64,000 nucleotides of DNA from JAJDZL01 sp965221175 (GTDB taxonomy: Bacteria > Pseudomonadota > Gammaproteobacteria > Arenicellales > JAJDZL01), in contig OZ244867.1 of assembly GCA_965221175.1 (NCBI GenBank), forward strand, positions 2,542,001 through 2,606,000, in the 5' to 3' direction. Below the pieces are notes generated by a model that was not told the DNA's origin, ran no database searches, and saw only the letters and a list, made by a program, of their open reading frames with translations. Position 1 is the stretch's first letter; every line of letters starts with the position of its first letter. Below are positions 36,084 to 44,305 of the stretch, in pieces. A program made the translations under genes and the position numbers.

Positions 36084-36821
36084 TTACAGCCGATTTATGA
36101 CTTTTTCTTCTCCTGGAGACAGATGAATCTGCAGGCTCCTGGTAAATTTTCCAGCCTCCCATTTTTGAAGGAGGTAAGTGCCTGGCGTGATGTCATACCA
36201 GACAACCGTCCCGGGGTCATGAACGACGGCATAGTAGGGATTCGGAGGCACGAAAATCCGGCCGTGCATGAAGGGATGCAAATCGCAACGCACAAAGAGC
36301 ATTCCGGTTGCAGTCAGCGTCTTGCGCACTGTGATGCTCTTGAGGGGCGTCGCGACATTGAAAACGGTATCATCTCCGTCAATGATATGGGTATTGTGCA
36401 ATATTGGATCGTTGTTTACGATTTCTATGGTGCTGCCAGCTGTAATGAGTTGAAAGGCAGGAGTGAACTGATTGTTCTGAATGGTAATCTGGCTGACATT
36501 TGAATTTTCCGGAACAGGGGTAAGCGGGGGCGGAGTTCGCTCCAGAAACACCACAGTTGGCGCATTGGCGACTGAATCGACTCGAATTTCCAGTTGTGCT
36601 TGATTCGGGTCTGAGCTGAGGAGCGGCAGACCGAACTGAAAACGATAGAGGACAAGTGATGCCAATGCAACCAGCACTATCCCTAAAGCGAATATCCAGC
36701 GAAGTTTGACCGACTTCGTGAAAGTCTGCTTTGTGCTGGATGAATTCTGCTTGAGTGTGCTTTTCTTTAACTGATATTCTTTTACCCGCTGAACGATCAA
36801 ACGGTACAACAGACGCAACAT
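36084..36821 (-). CDS. Membrane-anchored cupredoxin-like protein (paralog of 51451-52164)
   Basis: A 245-aa protein with a cytoplasmic basic N-terminus, one membrane helix (about residues 42-62) and a periplasmic cupredoxin-like domain. Candidate copper ligands lie in DPILHNTH and VRCDLHPFMHGR (Cys, His, Met/His), in the usual H ... C-x-x-H-x-x-M order. A carboxypeptidase-regulatory-like beta segment follows (YDITPGTYLLQKWEAG). A second, signal-peptide version lies at 51451-52164 with clear similarity. Divergent from norQ. It probably acts as a periplasmic copper electron carrier or copper-binding protein for the respiratory cluster. Confidence 0.75.
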   Translation of the reverse strand: MLRLLYRLIVQRVKEYQLKKSTLKQNSSSTKQTFTKSVKLRWIFALGIVLVALASLVLYRFQFGLPLLSSDPNQAQLEIRVDSVANAPTVVFLERTPPPLTPVPENSNVSQITIQNNQFTPAFQLITAGSTIEIVNNDPILHNTHIIDGDDTVFNVATPLKSITVRKTLTATGMLFVRCDLHPFMHGRIFVPPNPYYAVVHDPGTVVWYDITPGTYLLQKWEAGKFTRSLQIHLSPGEEKVINRL

Positions 36822-36919
36822 TGAACTGTAGAATATTCCGATGAAAGAATCGAAAATGTTTGTAGTAGGAGTATATCAATGACAGACTGTACTACACATA
36901 CTTTCCTGCGTGACTGGAA

Positions 36920-37711
36920 ATGAATAAATTGACACTTCCGTTTTACCTACCGCAAGGCAGTGAGGTTGAGATTTTTCAATCCGCTTACCGACGTAATTTG
37001 GCCGTATTGCTGAAAGGCCCGACAGGTTGCGGAAAAACCAGATTTGTCAGACACATGGCGGCGCAACTGAATCGAGAACTCTTTACAGTCGCATGTCACG
37101 ACGAACTGTCAGCGACTGATCTGCTGGGACGTTACTTGATCAAGGATGATCAAACTGTCTGGCAAGACGGTCCTCTGACACGAGCGGTTCGAGAAGGAGG
37201 CGTCTGTTATCTGGATGAAGTTGTTGAAGCGCGCAAGGACACGACAGTTATTCTGCATCCCCTGTGTGATGACCGTCGAACGCTGTATCTGGATAAAACA
37301 GGCGAAATTCTCAAAGCGCCTCCGGAATTCATGTTGATTGTTTCATTCAATCCAGGTTATCAGAACCTGTTCAAAAACCTCAAGCAGAGCACACGTCAAC
37401 GTTTTGTATCGCTGACTTTCAATTTTCCTGAACCGGATCAGGAAGTTGAAATTGTGACTACCGAATCAGGTGTAGGTGCAGATGTTGCCAAACGGCTGGT
37501 TGAGTTGGGCAGACGTCTAAGAGAGGTAGAGGGACATGACATTGAGGAAACCGCTTCGACGCGTTTGCTCGTCCATGCAGCGCACATGATTGATGACGGA
37601 CTCAGTCCGAGGCAAGCTTGTGAAGCGGCATTGATTGACTCGCTTACCGACGACCTTATCATCCGAGATGGTTTGCTGGAAATCGTAAATGTCTTTTTCG
37701 CGGAACAATAG
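36920..37711 (+). CDS. norQ: NorQ/CbbQ-type MoxR AAA+ ATPase
   Basis: A 263-aa AAA+ ATPase of the CbbQ/NirQ/NorQ group with Walker A GPTGCGKT (residues 33-40), Walker B VCYLDEV, and SFNPGYQNLFKNLKQSTRQRF as sensor/arginine region. In denitrifiers it works with the vWA protein NorD to activate NO reductase, probably by inserting or remodelling its non-heme metal. It also pairs with CbbO for Rubisco. No Rubisco genes occur here, whereas heme-copper subunits lie 6 kb downstream, so the NorQ role fits better. It overlaps norD by 23 bp. Confidence 0.9.
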   Translation: MNKLTLPFYLPQGSEVEIFQSAYRRNLAVLLKGPTGCGKTRFVRHMAAQLNRELFTVACHDELSATDLLGRYLIKDDQTVWQDGPLTRAVREGGVCYLDEVVEARKDTTVILHPLCDDRRTLYLDKTGEILKAPPEFMLIVSFNPGYQNLFKNLKQSTRQRFVSLTFNFPEPDQEVEIVTTESGVGADVAKRLVELGRRLREVEGHDIEETASTRLLVHAAHMIDDGLSPRQACEAALIDSLTDDLIIRDGLLEIVNVFFAEQ

Positions 37712-39437
37712 CTACGTTCTAGAAGGCGTCGCTGTAATTTGGTACGGTTTGCTGTTCGGCTTGGCTGGCAGATTGCGTCATGCCCAGTCTGCCGTAGTCG
37801 GCAAAGATCTGTGGCGTGGTATTGAATTGTACTACCATGCCATGGGCGGCAAGCTAGACCGAAAAGTCAAAGTCGACCCGCATATAGACAATTCGACTCG
37901 TATTTCAACTCACGGAGGAATTGATCTTCAGGCTTGGTCGGAACCGGGTATTTTACATCTTCCTCGACGAATCAATCGTTTTCCCACGCGTGAACTAAAC
38001 CGCGAACTCTACTATTGGCTTGCGGCATTTCTTGCTGTTGACGAACCCTGTCCGGGAATTGAAAAGCTGCCACCCGGAGTTAGACATCTACTGCAAGGAA
38101 TTTCAACCACGACACGCCTGATTGAGTCGTTTCCCACACTGAATCCCAGATACGAAAGACTATGCGCACAAGAACTGGCACAACGCCGCACTGCCTATCC
38201 CGATCCGGTATCGAAAACTCGAAATCGCTCACTGGCGCTGGAATCTGCAATTCGCGCTGCAATCGGAAGCGGGTCTCCTTGCCAGGATGATTCTCTCAAC
38301 GAAATGATCGAACAGGCCAAGGAAGGTGAAGGGGTAACTCCAGCTCCCGAATGGCTTGGAAGAACTGTGCCTTTTTTGCCGGTTCCGATATGGTCATACA
38401 GAACAGCACCCATTTCCAAGCTGCGTCTGCCTTGGTTTCGAAGCACTAGAAAACATCAAGAGAGTGATCCATTAAGGTCTGTAGCGAAGGCAAAATTTGA
38501 TCCGGAATTCTTACCAGTGCAGAAAGAAAACCTGCCGGTAATACCCGATCAGTTCACATATCCGGAGTGGAACTGCTTTACACATTCTTATATGAACAAC
38601 TGGTGTCGCTTGACTGAACAAAAGCCTAAAGGAGGGTATCGCGTCGAGCTTGATGCACAGTTCTCCGAATTGGTTCATCGCGTACAGCGCCGATTTCAAC
38701 TGCTTCGTCAAGAACCTCAATGGAGTCGCTATCTTGAAGATTGTGAAGACTTGGACATAGACGCGTTTGTCACTTCGGTCGGAGACCGCAGAGGATGTGG
38801 TCTGCAGGATTCTGGATTCTATCGTGAAAAAGTTCAGCAATTCAGGGACATGTCGGTCATCGTGTTGATGGATGCCTCCCGTTCAACGGAAGCGTGGGTC
38901 GACAAATTCCGAGTGATCGACATCGCCAAGCAATCACTAGCAGTATTGGCCGAGGTTCTGAACGCAACTGGGGACGAGTTTGCTCTGTACAGTTTTTCGA
39001 GTGACAGCCGAATTCGGGTTCGATGTGATCGAATCAAGACTTTCGAGCAATCTTATGATGATGCGGTGCTACGAAATTTGTTGGAAGTCAAACCGCAAAA
39101 TTACACTCGTTTGGGGCCTGTAATTCGGCATTTAGGGGCAAAGCTGCATGGACGCAGTTCCAGGCAGAAATTGCTTTTGATTCTGAGTGATGGTAAACCG
39201 CATGACCCGACGGACCAGTATGAAGGCAGGTATGCACTTGAAGATACGCGAAAGGCACTCATGGAGCAAAGAGCAAGGAACGTAGAGTGCTTTGGCCTGA
39301 CAATTGATCAGCAAGGTCCACGTTATTTGAACCATCTGTTTGGTACCGGACACTATGCTGTATTTTCGCACCTACACTCATTGCCAGACCTATTACCGAA
39401 TCTATATGCTCGGTTGACTGACTTGAAAATTCATTAA
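37689..39437 (+). CDS. norD: NorD/CbbO-type von Willebrand A protein
   Basis: A 582-aa partner of NorQ with a C-terminal vWA domain (from about residue 390). It retains the MIDAS residues DASRST and later Thr/Asp positions (YTRLGPVIRHLG, LILSDGKPHD). The start ATG lies within the norQ 3' end in another frame. Together NorQD form a chaperone-like ring activating cNOR-type enzymes. No canonical norCB is adjacent; the closest candidate client is the CcoN-like cluster at 43-48 kb. Confidence 0.88.
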   Translation: MSFSRNNSYVLEGVAVIWYGLLFGLAGRLRHAQSAVVGKDLWRGIELYYHAMGGKLDRKVKVDPHIDNSTRISTHGGIDLQAWSEPGILHLPRRINRFPTRELNRELYYWLAAFLAVDEPCPGIEKLPPGVRHLLQGISTTTRLIESFPTLNPRYERLCAQELAQRRTAYPDPVSKTRNRSLALESAIRAAIGSGSPCQDDSLNEMIEQAKEGEGVTPAPEWLGRTVPFLPVPIWSYRTAPISKLRLPWFRSTRKHQESDPLRSVAKAKFDPEFLPVQKENLPVIPDQFTYPEWNCFTHSYMNNWCRLTEQKPKGGYRVELDAQFSELVHRVQRRFQLLRQEPQWSRYLEDCEDLDIDAFVTSVGDRRGCGLQDSGFYREKVQQFRDMSVIVLMDASRSTEAWVDKFRVIDIAKQSLAVLAEVLNATGDEFALYSFSSDSRIRVRCDRIKTFEQSYDDAVLRNLLEVKPQNYTRLGPVIRHLGAKLHGRSSRQKLLLILSDGKPHDPTDQYEGRYALEDTRKALMEQRARNVECFGLTIDQQGPRYLNHLFGTGHYAVFSHLHSLPDLLPNLYARLTDLKIH

Positions 39438-39663
39438 CTCAATTCTCGAGGGTTTGGCTGTCAGAAAGGCGCTTCAATTCGATATCGTAGATAAGTTGGA
39501 GGAGCAAGCATTCCGCTATTACCTAAGCTGCATCACCAAGCGGAACAAATGGCATTTCGCATTTGGGTTGTCGTTTTACAATTAACGAACCAGAGTAAGA
39601 ATCAATCAAATAGTTATATTTGCTTCAAATTTTAAATTCCAAACTGAACGAGTATTTTCTCTT

Positions 39664-40866
39664 GTGAAAACGAAAAATCATTTGAATTACGCAATAGCGG
39701 TCTGTTGTGTGGTAATTTGTCTTTTTGGAGTAATGCTGACACAGTCAGTATCAGCCAACGGCGTTGTCATGCTGGTCGGCGATGTCCTACCACTGAATAA
39801 TCAGATCGTCTGGCGAAATCTGGTAAAAATTGCGGACAGAAAAGAAGGCGAGAATCTGGTTGTCGGGGCCGCACACTCCCGCCCTAGGCTATACGGGGAG
39901 TTTGCATTGCGATCCTATCAACGCTATGGAGATTCTGCCGAGCTGTTGCCTTTAGCTGAGGTGTTTCAGGAGTTTTCGACTGATTATCAGTATGTCACAG
40001 AAGATCAAAATGTAACCGACCGAGTTCGTGCCTCTCGCTCTGTTTTTTTTGTTGGAGGAGCCCCTCAACGCCTATCGAAAGTTCTGTTTGATAAAAATCG
40101 AGAATCGTCAGCATTGGCAGTTGCCATTCAGGAAGCATACCAGTCGGGAAGCCTGATCGTTGGAGGTATTCCGGGGCGAGCAGTCGCATCAACGGATTTA
40201 GATGCAATCGAAGTAATAACGGATGGAGTAATATCTGAGGATCAGATGTTCCCCGGACTGTCGCTTATGGAACAGGACTGGTATGTCGACCAGCACTTTT
40301 TCGGCAAAGGACGCTTTGCTGCAACGATTGTCGCCATGCAACAACTCGGCATTGAGAAGGGCATTGGCGTGGGACTGGATACGGCTGCAGTCGTTTACAA
40401 CAACACTGTTGAGGTGCTCGGCAATCGAGGTGTCGTAACCGTTGATTTGTCGAACGCTACTTTTGATATGTCGAAGGATGGTGCGATGATTCAGGGTGTG
40501 AAACTGAACTATCTGGAAAACGGTGATCGAATCGATATGACTACAATGATTACGACGCCTTACAGCAAGAAATCGAACGATTTTCAAATCGTTCCGCAAG
40601 TTGATGCAAGCAATATTTCGGTGAAGGATACTTTTGTTTTATCCCAGGAAATGTTTCGGTCCGGAGAGTTTGTTCGTCTGATGCTTGAAGCGCTGGATTC
40701 AAAAACAGGACAGTCGCTAGGCTATGCACTGCATCATGGGGGTAGAATGGGGTTTCAATTTCGATTCTATACCGGTCCTGATAGTCAAGGATGGTTGATG
40801 ACTGAAACCGGTGAAGATACATTTACCCTCATAAACCTTTATCTCGATATAGAACCGTTAGGTTGA
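39664..40866 (+). CDS. Exported cyanophycinase-like (peptidase S51-related) protein lacking the usual Ser nucleophile
   Basis: The 400-aa protein starts with GTG and a signal peptide ending near VSANG. Its fold markers resemble cyanophycinase: VVGAAHSRPRLYGE, VFFVGGAPQRL (normally GGDQ) and LIVGGIPGRAVAS (167-176, normally GGTSAGA with the nucleophile Ser), plus GIGVGLDTAAVVYNNTVEVLG. At the nucleophile position there is Pro, so classical serine-peptidase activity looks lost. A roughly 100-aa C-terminal extension follows. It lies 45 bp before the nitrile hydratase-type operon and may be its first gene. The function is unknown; binding or a changed chemistry are both possible. Confidence 0.65.
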   Translation: MKTKNHLNYAIAVCCVVICLFGVMLTQSVSANGVVMLVGDVLPLNNQIVWRNLVKIADRKEGENLVVGAAHSRPRLYGEFALRSYQRYGDSAELLPLAEVFQEFSTDYQYVTEDQNVTDRVRASRSVFFVGGAPQRLSKVLFDKNRESSALAVAIQEAYQSGSLIVGGIPGRAVASTDLDAIEVITDGVISEDQMFPGLSLMEQDWYVDQHFFGKGRFAATIVAMQQLGIEKGIGVGLDTAAVVYNNTVEVLGNRGVVTVDLSNATFDMSKDGAMIQGVKLNYLENGDRIDMTTMITTPYSKKSNDFQIVPQVDASNISVKDTFVLSQEMFRSGEFVRLMLEALDSKTGQSLGYALHHGGRMGFQFRFYTGPDSQGWLMTETGEDTFTLINLYLDIEPLG

Positions 40867-40911
40867 AAATTAACACCATACTTGATTCAGAACATTCAGG
40901 ACGAGAGTGAA

Positions 40912-41523
40912 ATGAGTACGCACAAACACGCCCATCCCCCTGTAGAGGTGGAAATCAAGGTAAAAGCATTAGAATCGTTGCTGGTTGAAAAAGGTTTGGT
41001 TGATCCGGCAGCACTAGATGAGTTGATTGATATTTATGAACATCGAGTCGGTCCCCAAAACGGAGCGAAAGTGGTTGCTCGTGCATGGGTTGACCCAGAT
41101 TACCGACGAAGACTGCTAAGTAACGCGACTGAAGCGATCAAAGAGTTCGGCTTTGAAGGTCGGCAGGGTGAAGACATGATTGTGGTTGAAAACACACCAT
41201 CTATTCATAACATGGTTGTTTGCACTCTGTGTTCTTGTTACCCGTGGCCCGTGTTGGGTCTACCGCCTGTGTGGTACAAGTCATCTCCATACCGGGCGCG
41301 AGCAGTGTCAGAGCCGAGAAGCGTACTCGACGAATTTGGTGTTCATCTGGAAGAGGATGTTGAAATACGAGTCTGGGACAGCACCGCTGAAGTACGCTAC
41401 CTGGTGATACCTATGCGACCCCAAGACACAGAGGGCATGACCGAAGATGAACTTGCCAGTCTAGTCACGCGAGATTCCATGATTGGAACAGGAATTGCAA
41501 ACTCACCCGATACAGTCGAATGA
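40912..41523 (+). CDS. Cobalt-type nitrile hydratase alpha / thiocyanate hydrolase gamma subunit
   Basis: The 203-aa metal-binding subunit with the claw motif VCTLCSCYPWP (C104, C107, C109), where Thr rather than Ser after the first Cys indicates the cobalt type. The flanking GLPPVWYKSSPYRARAV and LDEFG are typical of nitrile hydratase alpha. A TTG at 40882 extends the frame, but the ATG at 40912 has GGACGAG upstream. The following two genes encode the two halves of a beta subunit, the arrangement known for thiocyanate hydrolase and toyocamycin nitrile hydratase. The enzyme hydrates a nitrile or thiocyanate; which one cannot be read. Confidence 0.9.
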   Translation: MSTHKHAHPPVEVEIKVKALESLLVEKGLVDPAALDELIDIYEHRVGPQNGAKVVARAWVDPDYRRRLLSNATEAIKEFGFEGRQGEDMIVVENTPSIHNMVVCTLCSCYPWPVLGLPPVWYKSSPYRARAVSEPRSVLDEFGVHLEEDVEIRVWDSTAEVRYLVIPMRPQDTEGMTEDELASLVTRDSMIGTGIANSPDTVE

Positions 41524-41837
41524 AAGGCGCACATGATCTCGGCGGCAAGCCTGACTTCGGCAAGATCAATCCAGAGCCGAATGAACCGATTTTTCACAGC
41601 ACGTGGGAAAGACGTGCATTCGCAATTACAGTTGCGACAGGCTTTCTGGGTCAGTGGAATCTTGACATGTCTCGTTATGCAAGGGAGCAGATGGATAATG
41701 ATGAATATCTTGCCACAAGCTACTACGAACACTGGATTCACGGCCTAGAAACTTTGCTGATTGAAAAGGGCTTGCTGACCCAAGAGGAAATTCAGCAACG
41801 CATCGATGAATTGAAATCTGAAGGTGCGGCACAATGA
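41520..41837 (+). CDS. Nitrile hydratase beta, N-terminal half as separate subunit
   Basis: A 105-aa protein matching the N-terminal domain of nitrile hydratase beta: MKGAHDLGGKPDFGKI, NEPIFHSTWERRAFA with the conserved Arg that contacts the oxidised alpha-subunit cysteines, and YYEHWIHGLETLLIEKG. It ends before the SH3-like half begins; the next gene supplies that half. It is joined to both neighbours by ATGA overlaps. A typical fused beta subunit is near 220 aa, which equals the sum of these two genes. Confidence 0.87.
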   Translation: MKGAHDLGGKPDFGKINPEPNEPIFHSTWERRAFAITVATGFLGQWNLDMSRYAREQMDNDEYLATSYYEHWIHGLETLLIEKGLLTQEEIQQRIDELKSEGAAQ

Positions 41838-42184
41838 GTGTGTTGAAAGCGGACAAGGTGTGGGAGTCGTTGCACCGCGGGAGCAGTGCCAGAATGCCGG
41901 ATGTAGCCGTTGCCAGATTCAAGACCGGGGATAAAGTTCTCGTTAAGAAGATGAACCATCCCGGACATATTCGTTTGCCGGAGTACGTCCAAGGACGCTG
42001 GGGAACAATCGAGGCAGATCAAGGCTCCTTCATTTTTCCCGATCAACATGCGAATGGCATCAAGGAAGCCCAACATTTGTACAGCGTTCGATTTGAAAGC
42101 GAAGAACTGTGGGGTGCGGGTCACTGTGATTCTCCGAGTGCGGTGTTTGTCGACTTGTTCGAGTCCTATCTCACATCAGAATGA
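41834..42184 (+). CDS. Nitrile hydratase beta, C-terminal (SH3-like) half as separate subunit
   Basis: A 116-aa protein corresponding to the beta-barrel C-terminal domain of nitrile hydratase beta: RFKTGDKVLVKKMNHPGHIRLPEYVQGRWGTIE and LYSVRFESEELWG, including conserved HxRxPxYxxGxxG. It has its own ATG overlapping the previous stop, so the split is a true gene arrangement rather than a frameshift: both halves begin and end with clean ATGA junctions. Confidence 0.88.
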   Translation: MSVLKADKVWESLHRGSSARMPDVAVARFKTGDKVLVKKMNHPGHIRLPEYVQGRWGTIEADQGSFIFPDQHANGIKEAQHLYSVRFESEELWGAGHCDSPSAVFVDLFESYLTSE

Positions 42185-42495
42185 ACACTGAAAATCCATC
42201 ACTGGCGTTGTTTCTACCGGATGGCGAAGAACCGGTTTTTGCCGCACCTTGGGAAGCGCATGCTTTTGCATTAACTGTCCAGTTGTACGAACGAGGTTTA
42301 TTCAGCTGGACCGAATGGAGTCAGTGCTTGGCTGAAGCTATCGACTCCAATGTTGCAAACGACGATGTGTCCTACTACGCAGACTGGTTGCAAGCATTGG
42401 AGAAACTGTTAACCGATAAGGGAATCGTTGATTCTGACGAATATAGGCAGGGAGTCCAGCAACTCTTGGTTGATTCGGCCGCATCTGATCATTGA
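42181..42495 (+). CDS. Nitrile hydratase accessory / cobalt insertion protein (P14K-like)
   Basis: The 104-aa protein resembles the beta-subunit N-terminus again (PVFAAPWEAHAFALTVQLYERGLFSWTEW, YYADWLQALEKLLTDKG), as nitrile hydratase activators do. These proteins bind the alpha subunit and assist cobalt insertion by subunit swapping. Last gene of the four-gene ATGA-linked operon, convergent with the respiratory cluster. Confidence 0.83.
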   Translation: MNTENPSLALFLPDGEEPVFAAPWEAHAFALTVQLYERGLFSWTEWSQCLAEAIDSNVANDDVSYYADWLQALEKLLTDKGIVDSDEYRQGVQQLLVDSAASDH

Positions 42496-42512
42496 ACTGC
42501 CGATTCCGGCCG

Positions 42513-42656
42513 CTATCGATTCAAAATTGTGGGTCCTGCCTGTTTGGTGGTTTCCATCAATTCAATGGTTTCGACTGAATTCAGCACAAATATTGCAACG
42601 ATTACAAAAACTGCAAGAAGGATGATCGGCAGAATGATTCTCAGGAAAAAATTCAT
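42513..42656 (-). CDS. 47-aa single-helix membrane protein
   Basis: A minus-strand micro-ORF coding for a short N-terminus (MNFFLR), one strong membrane helix (IILPIILLAVFVIVAIFVL) and a 20-residue polar tail. It is co-directional with and 51 bp downstream of the 77-aa membrane protein gene, at the distal end of the respiratory cluster. No strong ribosome-binding site is seen, and I recognise no family. Small single-helix subunits are common in terminal oxidases. Confidence 0.5.
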   Translation of the reverse strand: MNFFLRIILPIILLAVFVIVAIFVLNSVETIELMETTKQAGPTILNR

Positions 42657-42707
42657 GATCAAATCAAATGAACTGTCAATCGAAGAGGTTAAACGGATAT
42701 CCGATAG

Positions 42708-42941
42708 TTAAACTGTTTCGTCTTTGTCGCTACTGCGCATCAAGTATCGCCGCCAGGCAACAACAATCATAACGATGAAAGGAATCAAGATGCAGGCTAG
42801 AAACACAAAATACAGGAACCACGGCACGCCCAGCGACATTTGCACATAGACGTAAGGACTGATTTGAGCGGCGCATGGCAACGACAGCGATATCGCGATG
42901 ACTGCCGCGGTCACCGGAAATATGTTTGGCGGCAATCGCAC
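42708..42941 (-). CDS. 77-aa membrane protein with signal-like N-terminus
   Basis: Starts with GTG directly after the stop of the upstream thioredoxin-like gene. It has an N-terminal hydrophobic segment ending near CAAQ, a second helix (FLYFVFLACILIPFIVMIVVAW) and a basic/acidic tail. No family is recognised. Direct abutment with the preceding gene indicates co-translation in the respiratory cluster. Confidence 0.6.
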   Translation of the reverse strand: MRLPPNIFPVTAAVIAISLSLPCAAQISPYVYVQMSLGVPWFLYFVFLACILIPFIVMIVVAWRRYLMRSSDKDETV

Positions 42942-43454
42942 TTACCCGGAATTCTCGTCTAGCAGCTCGTCAATCTCCATAGACAGGAGCCCTAATTCCG
43001 TCTGCCCCGGAAAAATACTGCGAATCTCGCCCTTTCCGTCAACCAGAAATGTCCATGGTTCGCCTTTGACACCCCACTCGACCCACACCGAATTATCTTT
43101 ATATCCGTCTATGTGGAGAAATGCGAATCGGTCACCGTACTGTTCCTCCATGACAGCAACTCGGGTAATCTGATCAACGCACATGGTGCAGTGCTGCGGC
43201 GTCCCGAACACCGCCAGGAATGGTATTTCGTCACTGATCAGCTGTGAAATTTTCCATTTGTATAGCGGCACTTTGGTACCCATTGTGGATACTTCGTACC
43301 ACTGGTTCTGATCTACGACTGTCAGATTATCGCTCTTCGGTGCCAGATCGCCGACTTTGAGTTTTGCACCGACACTGGAATCTTCACTGCAAGCGGTCAG
43401 TGCGAGAATAACAACTGTAGTCAGGACTGTAAATTTTTGCTTGATTGTTTGCAT
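42942..43454 (-). CDS. Thioredoxin-fold lipoprotein with CxxC
   Basis: A 170-aa predicted lipoprotein (lipobox LTAC, C22) with a thioredoxin-like domain. The redox motif is HCTMC (C89, C92) after an AVFGTPQ strand, and WGVKGEPWTFLVDGKGEI is the cis-Pro region. It could reduce cytochrome thiols or deliver copper in the manner of SCO-type proteins. The CxxC with one preceding His fits a redox role better than canonical SCO (CxxxC). It lies at the distal end of the heme-copper cluster. Confidence 0.72.
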   Translation of the reverse strand: MQTIKQKFTVLTTVVILALTACSEDSSVGAKLKVGDLAPKSDNLTVVDQNQWYEVSTMGTKVPLYKWKISQLISDEIPFLAVFGTPQHCTMCVDQITRVAVMEEQYGDRFAFLHIDGYKDNSVWVEWGVKGEPWTFLVDGKGEIRSIFPGQTELGLLSMEIDELLDENSG

Positions 43455-43511
43455 CGCTCACGGTTAAAATAGCTTAGTGTTACTAGTATATTCAGTGTTT
43501 CAATAAAATCC

Positions 43512-43667
43512 ATGCAAGAATTACCATTACTGACGATTATTGCTCTAAGTGTTTTCGGACTCGGCGGCGCAGTCGCACTGGCCATTGTGCCATGGGCGTG
43601 CATCGGAACCGGACTGTTCGAAAAAGACAAGAAATATCAATCAGGCCCCTCAGACTGATCACACCTG
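43512..43667 (+). CDS. Possible 51-aa single-helix membrane protein
   Basis: A plus-strand micro-ORF between two minus-strand genes. The product has one hydrophobic helix (LLTIIALSVFGLGGAVALAIVPW) and a short polar tail. No good ribosome-binding site is visible, and neighbours run on the other strand, so it may be spurious. Hydrophobicity alone supports it. Confidence 0.3.
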
Positions 43668-43685
43668 ATTTCGGCTCAACAAATT

Positions 43686-44093
43686 CTATTCGAAATTTGT
43701 TTCCGTCGACTTGAGTGCAAGCAGATACTCTGCCAATAAATTAAGGTCGTTTTTCGGCAGATGGTCGTAAGGCGGCATTTTCAGTCGGTACGGCTTTGCG
43801 CTTACACCGACCCACGGTGACTTCAAGTATCGAATCAGCCATTCTTTGGTTCGTTTGCTCCCCACTCCGTCGAGGCTTGGGCCGTATGAGGCGCCATTTC
43901 CAAAAATTTCGTGACACGACAGACATCCTTCCCGGCGATAGATGATTTCCCCTTGCAGGGTGTCGGGAGTTTGCTGATAAGTGAATCGGACGGGTGGCGG
44001 TTTCAGATAGATGACGCTGCCTACGACCACTGCAAATGCAATGATCAGCACGGAACCGGCTATGACAATCCACTCACCTAATGTGAATTTCAT
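43686..44093 (-). CDS. Membrane-anchored monoheme cytochrome c (NorC-like)
   Basis: About 135 aa with an N-terminal membrane helix (GEWIVIAGSVLIIAFAVVVGSVIYL), then a periplasmic cytochrome c domain with CLSCH followed by GNGASYGPSLDGVGSKRT and a possible axial Met in RLKMPPY. The REGCLSCHEIFGNGA pattern recalls NorC. An upstream TTG at 44114 overlaps the preceding stop as TTGA and is an alternative start. It is a paralog of the cytochrome at 44306-44749. Confidence 0.85.
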   Translation of the reverse strand: MKFTLGEWIVIAGSVLIIAFAVVVGSVIYLKPPPVRFTYQQTPDTLQGEIIYRREGCLSCHEIFGNGASYGPSLDGVGSKRTKEWLIRYLKSPWVGVSAKPYRLKMPPYDHLPKNDLNLLAEYLLALKSTETNFE

Positions 44094-44110
44094 ACCTGCC
44101 ACCGGTTCAG

Positions 44111-44272
44111 TCAACTATAACGGTCGTCGTCGCCTTCTGTAAATATCTGATCCTTTATATCTTCGTCAAACTGGTTGTTATTGTAAGCCCAGTAGATGAC
44201 AATGACGATTGCAACCAGCATGACTAAGCCGGATGCCGCCCAGATAAAAGGGATCAATGATTCAGCATTCAA
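44111..44272 (-). CDS. CcoS-like 53-aa membrane protein
   Basis: A micro-ORF starting at TTG (44272) preceded by GAGG with an 8-base spacer. The product has one helix (WAASGLVMLVAIVIVIYW) followed by WAYNNNQFDEDIKDQIFTEGDDD. The W-A-x-x-x-x-Q-F/Y-D-D/E ... acidic end pattern is that of CcoS, the small protein needed for heme/copper incorporation in cbb3 oxidases. Its stop overlaps the alternative TTG start of the next cytochrome. The homology is short, so moderate confidence. Confidence 0.65.
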   Translation of the reverse strand: MNAESLIPFIWAASGLVMLVAIVIVIYWAYNNNQFDEDIKDQIFTEGDDDRYS

Positions 44273-44305
44273 GATTAAAGCCTCGTTGAAATAGAATTTA
44301 CCGTG

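Noticed and set aside
40882..40911. Extended N-terminus of the nitrile hydratase alpha gene from a TTG
   Set aside because: The ATG at 40912 has a better ribosome-binding site and begins where family length fits; the extra ten residues have no support.
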